The translations under genes and the position numbers were made by a program. Below the pieces are notes generated by a model. That model saw only the letters and a program-made list of their open reading frames with translations. It was not told where the DNA came from and searched no databases. This document shows, in pieces, positions 6,859 through 7,237 of a stretch of DNA of 7,237 nucleotides; the stretch's first letter is position 1; every line of letters starts with the position of its first letter. Origin of the DNA: Lachnospiraceae bacterium (GTDB lineage: Bacteria > Bacillota_A > Clostridia > Lachnospirales > Lachnospiraceae); the NCBI GenBank assembly GCA_028694115.1, contig JAQUUB010000162.1, forward strand, positions 1 to 7,237, given 5' to 3'.

Positions 6859-7237
6859 AAGCTCTGCCCTCGATCTTTTTCCTTCTCCCTGGAGCGTTCT
6901 TTGTTCTTATTCTGCGCCACAACCTTGACCAGTTTCTGTAATTTCTGCTTAACTGATTCGCGCTGTTTTACTTTCTCATTCACTTTAACAAACTCCTTGA
7001 ATGCCTGTGAAATCACATCTGCATCCCTACCCTTGAAAAACACCATGTACTTTTGCGGATCTACGGTTCTATCCTTTTTAATTGAGAAATCGACACTATA
7101 TTTCTTTGCCACTTTTTCAAATTGTTTGATATTATTATCCGTGACTTCAATACTTGATACTCCAGCATTCTGACCCACTAACTTTTTCACAGATATTTTT
7201 CCATGATTATTCTGCGTCTTTCCTTTTTGGTACTCTA
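6855..7237 (-). CDS. PcfB/DUF3801-family conjugation accessory protein, C-terminal part, cut by right edge
   Basis: An open frame runs from the window edge (first full codon at 7235) to the TGA at 6855, giving 126 residues. The recognisable family core is GKISVKKLVGQNAGVSSIEV, then a domain containing FEKVAKKYSVDFSIKKDRT and KYMVFFKGRDADVISQAFKE. A strongly basic, low-complexity tail follows (KNKERSREKEKDRGQSL). A GTG at 7190 could be read as a start, but the codons upstream of it (GKIS) belong to the conserved family sequence. The true start is therefore beyond the window. PcfB-type proteins act with the VirD4 coupling protein in presenting the relaxase complex (as in enterococcal pCF10). 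The ATGA overlap with virD4 fits that partnership. The exact role in this element is inferred. Confidence 0.88.
   Translation of the reverse strand, partial: EYQKGKTQNNHGKISVKKLVGQNAGVSSIEVTDNNIKQFEKVAKKYSVDFSIKKDRTVDPQKYMVFFKGRDADVISQAFKEFVKVNEKVKQRESVKQKLQKLVKVVAQNKNKERSREKEKDRGQSL

Noticed and set aside
6629..7173. Plus-strand frames opposite the virD4 5' end and the PcfB gene
   Set aside because: Antisense to recognised coding sequence, no start signals or motifs.
7188..7190. GTG as the start of the PcfB/DUF3801 gene
   Set aside because: The frame stays open to the window edge and the codons before the GTG (GKIS) match the family core, so the start is outside the window.
1..7237. CRISPR array, tRNA/rRNA, insertion sequence, group II intron, oriT or attachment site
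   Set aside because: No direct-repeat arrays, RNA gene signatures, transposase or reverse transcriptase frames, or flanking repeats were seen; nearly all bases are within conjugation genes.

Overview
The window is a continuous, tightly packed block of conjugation genes, all read right to left (minus strand). It comes from an integrative and conjugative element (ICE) of the Tn1549 / Firmicutes VirB4-VirD4 type. The AT-rich sequence, Gram-positive Shine-Dalgarno (SD) sites, TTG starts and the family set (DUF3801/PcfB, VirD4, Maff2, VirB6/TrbL-like, PrgI, VirB4, CD1108-type protein) point to a Bacillota host, most likely a gut Clostridia such as Lachnospiraceae. The host assignment is inference, since no chromosomal or taxonomic marker gene is present.

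Layout in transcription order: (1) 7237-6855, C-terminal part of a PcfB/DUF3801 protein, cut by the right edge. (2) 6858-5014, the VirD4-type coupling ATPase, overlapping the first gene by ATGA. (3) 5013-4908, the only real non-coding gap, which carries two sense-strand hairpins. (4) 4907-4692, Maff2, a small two-helix membrane protein. (5) 4688-3816, a VirB6/TrbL-like polytopic channel protein. (6) 3798-3385, PrgI. (7) 3440-978, the VirB4 ATPase, overlapping prgI by 56 bp. (8) 974-1, the N-terminal part of a CD1108-family membrane-anchored protein, cut by the left edge. In relatives the missing part carries the cell-wall hydrolase domains.

Together these would form the motor and inner-membrane part of a Gram-positive type IV secretion channel. 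PcfB and VirD4 receive the relaxase-DNA complex. VirB4 powers assembly or transport. PrgI, VirB6 and Maff2 form the membrane complex. The CD1108 protein opens the peptidoglycan. Relaxase, oriT, integrase, regulators and cargo are not in the window, and no promoter or clear terminator is visible, so this is the middle of a long operon.

The gene content is a known type and I found no new protein system. The least expected signals are in translation and RNA structure: a hairpin right after virD4, a second hairpin separating a strong SD from the Maff2 start, a VirB6 start with no SD after two in-frame stops, and two successive TTG starts with strong SDs.
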